From: an uncultured Ignavibacteriota bacterium | Lineage (GTDB): Bacteria > Bacteroidota > Ignavibacteria > UBA10030 > UBA8401 | NCBI GenBank assembly: GCA_903907305.1 | Contig: CAIVNT010000116.1 | Span: 1 to 6,998 of the forward strand | Direction of reading: 5' to 3' | DNA: 6,998 nt | Shown: piece after piece, positions 5,699 through 6,998 of the stretch | Numbering within the stretch: position 1 is the first letter of the stretch | Layout: each line of letters begins with the position of its first letter | Made by a program: the position numbers and the translations under genes | Notes under the pieces: model-generated | The model's input: only the letters and a program-made list of their open reading frames with translations | Database searches by the model: none | Told to the model about the DNA's origin: nothing

Positions 5699-6493
5699 AT
5701 GGCATCAACTATCAACATACTGTTCATCGGAGATATCATCGGCGTGCCGGGAATGGATCTTGTCACAAATCTGTTTAAAGGTCTCGTTGAAAAACACAAG
5801 ATCGATTTTGTGATCGCGAACGGCGAGAATGCGGCGGACGGAAAAGGGATCGAAGAATCACAGGTGAAGCATTTATTCGATCTTGGAGTGCATGTGATCA
5901 CCGGCGGCAATCATACGTTCGATCGGTGGGATATGAGGAAGGTCTATACGTCATTCAAACACCTTCTTCGTCCATTGAACTTTCCACACGGTACGGCCGG
6001 CATCGGTTATACGATCTACGAGATGAAGAACGGAGTGAAGATCGGCGTGATCAATCTGCAGGGACGCACATATATGCAGCCGATCGAAGATCCGTTCAGA
6101 ACGGTGGATTGGGCGCTGACCAAGATCAACGAACAGACGAAGATCGCGTTCATCGACTTTCACGCCGAAGCAACAGCAGAGAAGATGGCGATGGGCTGGT
6201 ATCTGGACGGGCGCGCAAGTGTCGTGGTCGGAACACACACACATACACCCACCGCAGACGCACGCATTCTGCCGCGTGCAACAGGATTCATCACCGATGT
6301 CGGCATGACCGGGCCGTATGATTCAGTGCTCGGAATGAAAAAAGATCTTGCGATCAAACGATTCCTTACACAAACTCCGCATAAGTATGAGACTGCTTCG
6401 AATGATGCACGTCTTTGCGGCGTGATCGCCGAAGTAGAAGTGGAAACCGGGAAATGTATGAACTTCGAACAGTTGATCTTTCCGAAGTTCTAA
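5699..6493 (+). CDS. ymdB: TIGR00282/YmdB-family metallophosphoesterase (cyclic nucleotide phosphodiesterase-like)
   Basis: A 264-residue cytosolic calcineurin-like phosphoesterase, the same length as I recall for Bacillus subtilis YmdB, which hydrolyses 2',3'-cyclic nucleotides (and cAMP in relatives) and affects biofilm and RNA turnover. The dinuclear metal ligands are all present: D12 in FIGDIIGVPG, E43 and N44 in ANGENAADGKG, N71 and H72 in GGNHTFD, H155 in DFHAEAT, and H180 and H182 in VVVGTHTHTPTAD. The sequence ends in the usual family tail (GVIAEVEVETGK). The start at 5699 is set by a good ribosome binding site and the family length. It lies 54 bp after the glycosyltransferase stop with no clear terminator between, so co-transcription is possible. 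It converges on the pilin-like gene with a 10-bp gap. The family is secure; the physiological substrate here is unknown, and the ymdB symbol is by homology. Confidence 0.93.
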   Translation: MASTINILFIGDIIGVPGMDLVTNLFKGLVEKHKIDFVIANGENAADGKGIEESQVKHLFDLGVHVITGGNHTFDRWDMRKVYTSFKHLLRPLNFPHGTAGIGYTIYEMKNGVKIGVINLQGRTYMQPIEDPFRTVDWALTKINEQTKIAFIDFHAEATAEKMAMGWYLDGRASVVVGTHTHTPTADARILPRATGFITDVGMTGPYDSVLGMKKDLAIKRFLTQTPHKYETASNDARLCGVIAEVEVETGKCMNFEQLIFPKF

Positions 6494-6501
6494 CGGAGGA
6501 T

Positions 6502-6513
6502 GATCAATTGATC
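6502..6513. repeat. 12-bp perfect palindrome at a convergent gene junction
   Basis: GATCAATTGATC is its own reverse complement. It overlaps the TGA stop of the minus-strand pilin-like gene and lies 8 bp after the ymdB-like stop. It has no T-tract. Palindromes of this size can arise by chance in 7 kb. Confidence 0.5.
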
Positions 6514-6917
6514 TGCTGCATCAGGTATTTTCTTGCACGGACACGGCAGTAATAGAGCGGAAATGTCCCATCGGGAAGCATTACTTTTCCTTTTCCCTGG
6601 ACGATAACGATGTCCTGTACTCCAGCGGTTTGGATAGTGTAGGTGCCGTTCTCGTTATCCGAAAATTCCGTGCTGATGAGCTTCCCGATTCCGGAAGCAT
6701 CGGCGGTCAATCCGACGAAGGAATTCCCCCCGCCCGCCATGGAAAGCGGAGTGTAATAATAATGCTGCGCCTTGGTCGTGATCATGACTAGATCCCGCTG
6801 CACGTCGTCCCGGTTCTCGGTGATGAGATAATCGTTATACATAATGATGGCGACGGAAACGGCGAGTCCGACGATCAAGACACCGAGAATGATCAACAGT
6901 AATTGTTGTTGTCCCAT
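6504..6917 (-). CDS. Type IV pilin-like protein with N-terminal membrane helix
   Basis: A 137-residue protein starting MGQQQLLLIILGVLIVG, with one N-terminal transmembrane helix (about 6-27). A helical segment with TTKAQHYYYTPLSMAGGGNSFVG (47-69) and a beta-rich C-terminal part (GTYTIQTAGVQDIVIVQGKGK) follow. The layout of short leader, hydrophobic helix and a small globular domain with an AQxYY motif is that of type IV pilins and pseudopilins. I recall similar MGQQQLLL proteins annotated as hypothetical or pilin-like in Ignavibacteria and Bacteroidota. It departs from the pilin norm: there is no FTLIE motif, the residue five places after G2 is Leu rather than Glu, and only one or two residues precede a possible cleavage site. 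A secretion or surface role is plausible but unproven. No strong Shine-Dalgarno sequence precedes the ATG at 6917, and a candidate promoter lies just upstream. Confidence 0.75.
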   Translation of the reverse strand: MGQQQLLLIILGVLIVGLAVSVAIIMYNDYLITENRDDVQRDLVMITTKAQHYYYTPLSMAGGGNSFVGLTADASGIGKLISTEFSDNENGTYTIQTAGVQDIVIVQGKGKVMLPDGTFPLYYCRVRARKYLMQQIN

Positions 6918-6942
6918 GATTTCTGGTCAGTGTACAGATATC

Positions 6943-6972
6943 TCTATAAACGGATATTGACCATTCGCACAA
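6943..6972 (-). promoter_or_regulatory. Candidate promoter of the pilin-like gene
   Basis: On the minus strand TTGTGC (6972-6967) and TATAGA (6948-6943) are 18 bp apart, 25 bp upstream of the ATG. Both hexamers are only partial matches to consensus. TGGTCA (6924-6929) and TGACCA (6958-6963) form an inverted repeat around the -10 and could be an operator. Confidence 0.35.
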
Positions 6973-6976
6973 ACGT

Positions 6977-6998
6977 AAAAAACTAGATCTTCATCTAG
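6977..6998 (-). terminator. Intrinsic terminator of a minus-strand gene beyond the right edge
   Basis: On the minus strand CTAGAT (6998-6993), a 4-nt loop GAAG and ATCTAG (6988-6983) form a 6-bp stem followed by six Ts (6982-6977). The stem touches the window edge and may be longer. It implies another minus-strand gene just to the right, separated from the pilin-like gene. Confidence 0.6.

Noticed and set aside
5926..6321. A 131-codon plus-strand frame inside the ymdB-like gene.
   Set aside because: It is a shifted frame of a gene with all metal ligands intact; its Arg- and His-rich product is an artefact.
6495..6510. Perfect GGAGG after the ymdB-like stop, 8 nt before a TTG.
   Set aside because: The frame from the TTG closes after 14 codons, is antisense to the pilin-like gene, and encodes nothing recognisable.

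Overview
The window reads as a compact chromosomal segment from a Gram-negative bacterium with close to half GC. The gene mix suggests a member of the FCB group (Bacteroidota/Ignavibacteriota-like): a DUF6249-type small membrane protein, an ECF sigma/anti-sigma pair, an RMND1/DUF155 protein, and a pilin-like protein beginning MGQQQLLL. This placement is tentative. IspG is the short two-domain form, whereas Bacteroidales and Chlorobia typically carry a longer three-domain form. No mobile elements, CRISPR arrays, rRNA or tRNA genes were seen.

Layout, left to right. Positions 1-45 may hold the last codons of a gene entering from the left. ispG (134-1270, +) makes a [4Fe-4S] enzyme of the MEP isoprenoid pathway. 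It is preceded by three tandem CTCNGCG 8-mers and followed by an intrinsic terminator whose T-tract runs directly into the ATG of a DUF155/RMND1 gene (1309-2118, +). A bidirectional terminator separates that gene from a convergent DUF6249 membrane-protein gene (2211-2582, -). Next come an ECF sigma factor (2758-3345, +) and its anti-sigma factor (3342-3905, +), overlapping by ATGA. A GT-C glycosyltransferase (4052-5644, +) and a YmdB-type metallophosphoesterase (5699-6493, +) follow. A pilin-like gene (6504-6917, -) converges on ymdB, and the right edge holds the terminator of a further minus-strand gene outside the window.

The most informative element is the 175-bp divergent region between the DUF6249 gene and the sigma factor gene. 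It contains a perfect 10-bp inverted repeat (2650-2659 / 2701-2710) that resolves into two divergent, nearly identical RpoE-like promoters. Each reads TGAAACCTT, then 16 nt, then TCWAA, one facing each gene. A good housekeeping-type promoter (TTGACT, 17 nt, TGTAAT) overlaps the left one and points toward the sigma gene. The simplest model is that the sigma factor activates its own operon and the divergent DUF6249 gene, with basal expression from the housekeeping promoter. The two-helix membrane anti-sigma factor, which has no zinc-binding cysteines, would hold the system off. That makes a small envelope-stress module of sigma factor, anti-sigma factor and DUF6249 membrane protein. The remaining genes are mostly housekeeping or envelope functions.
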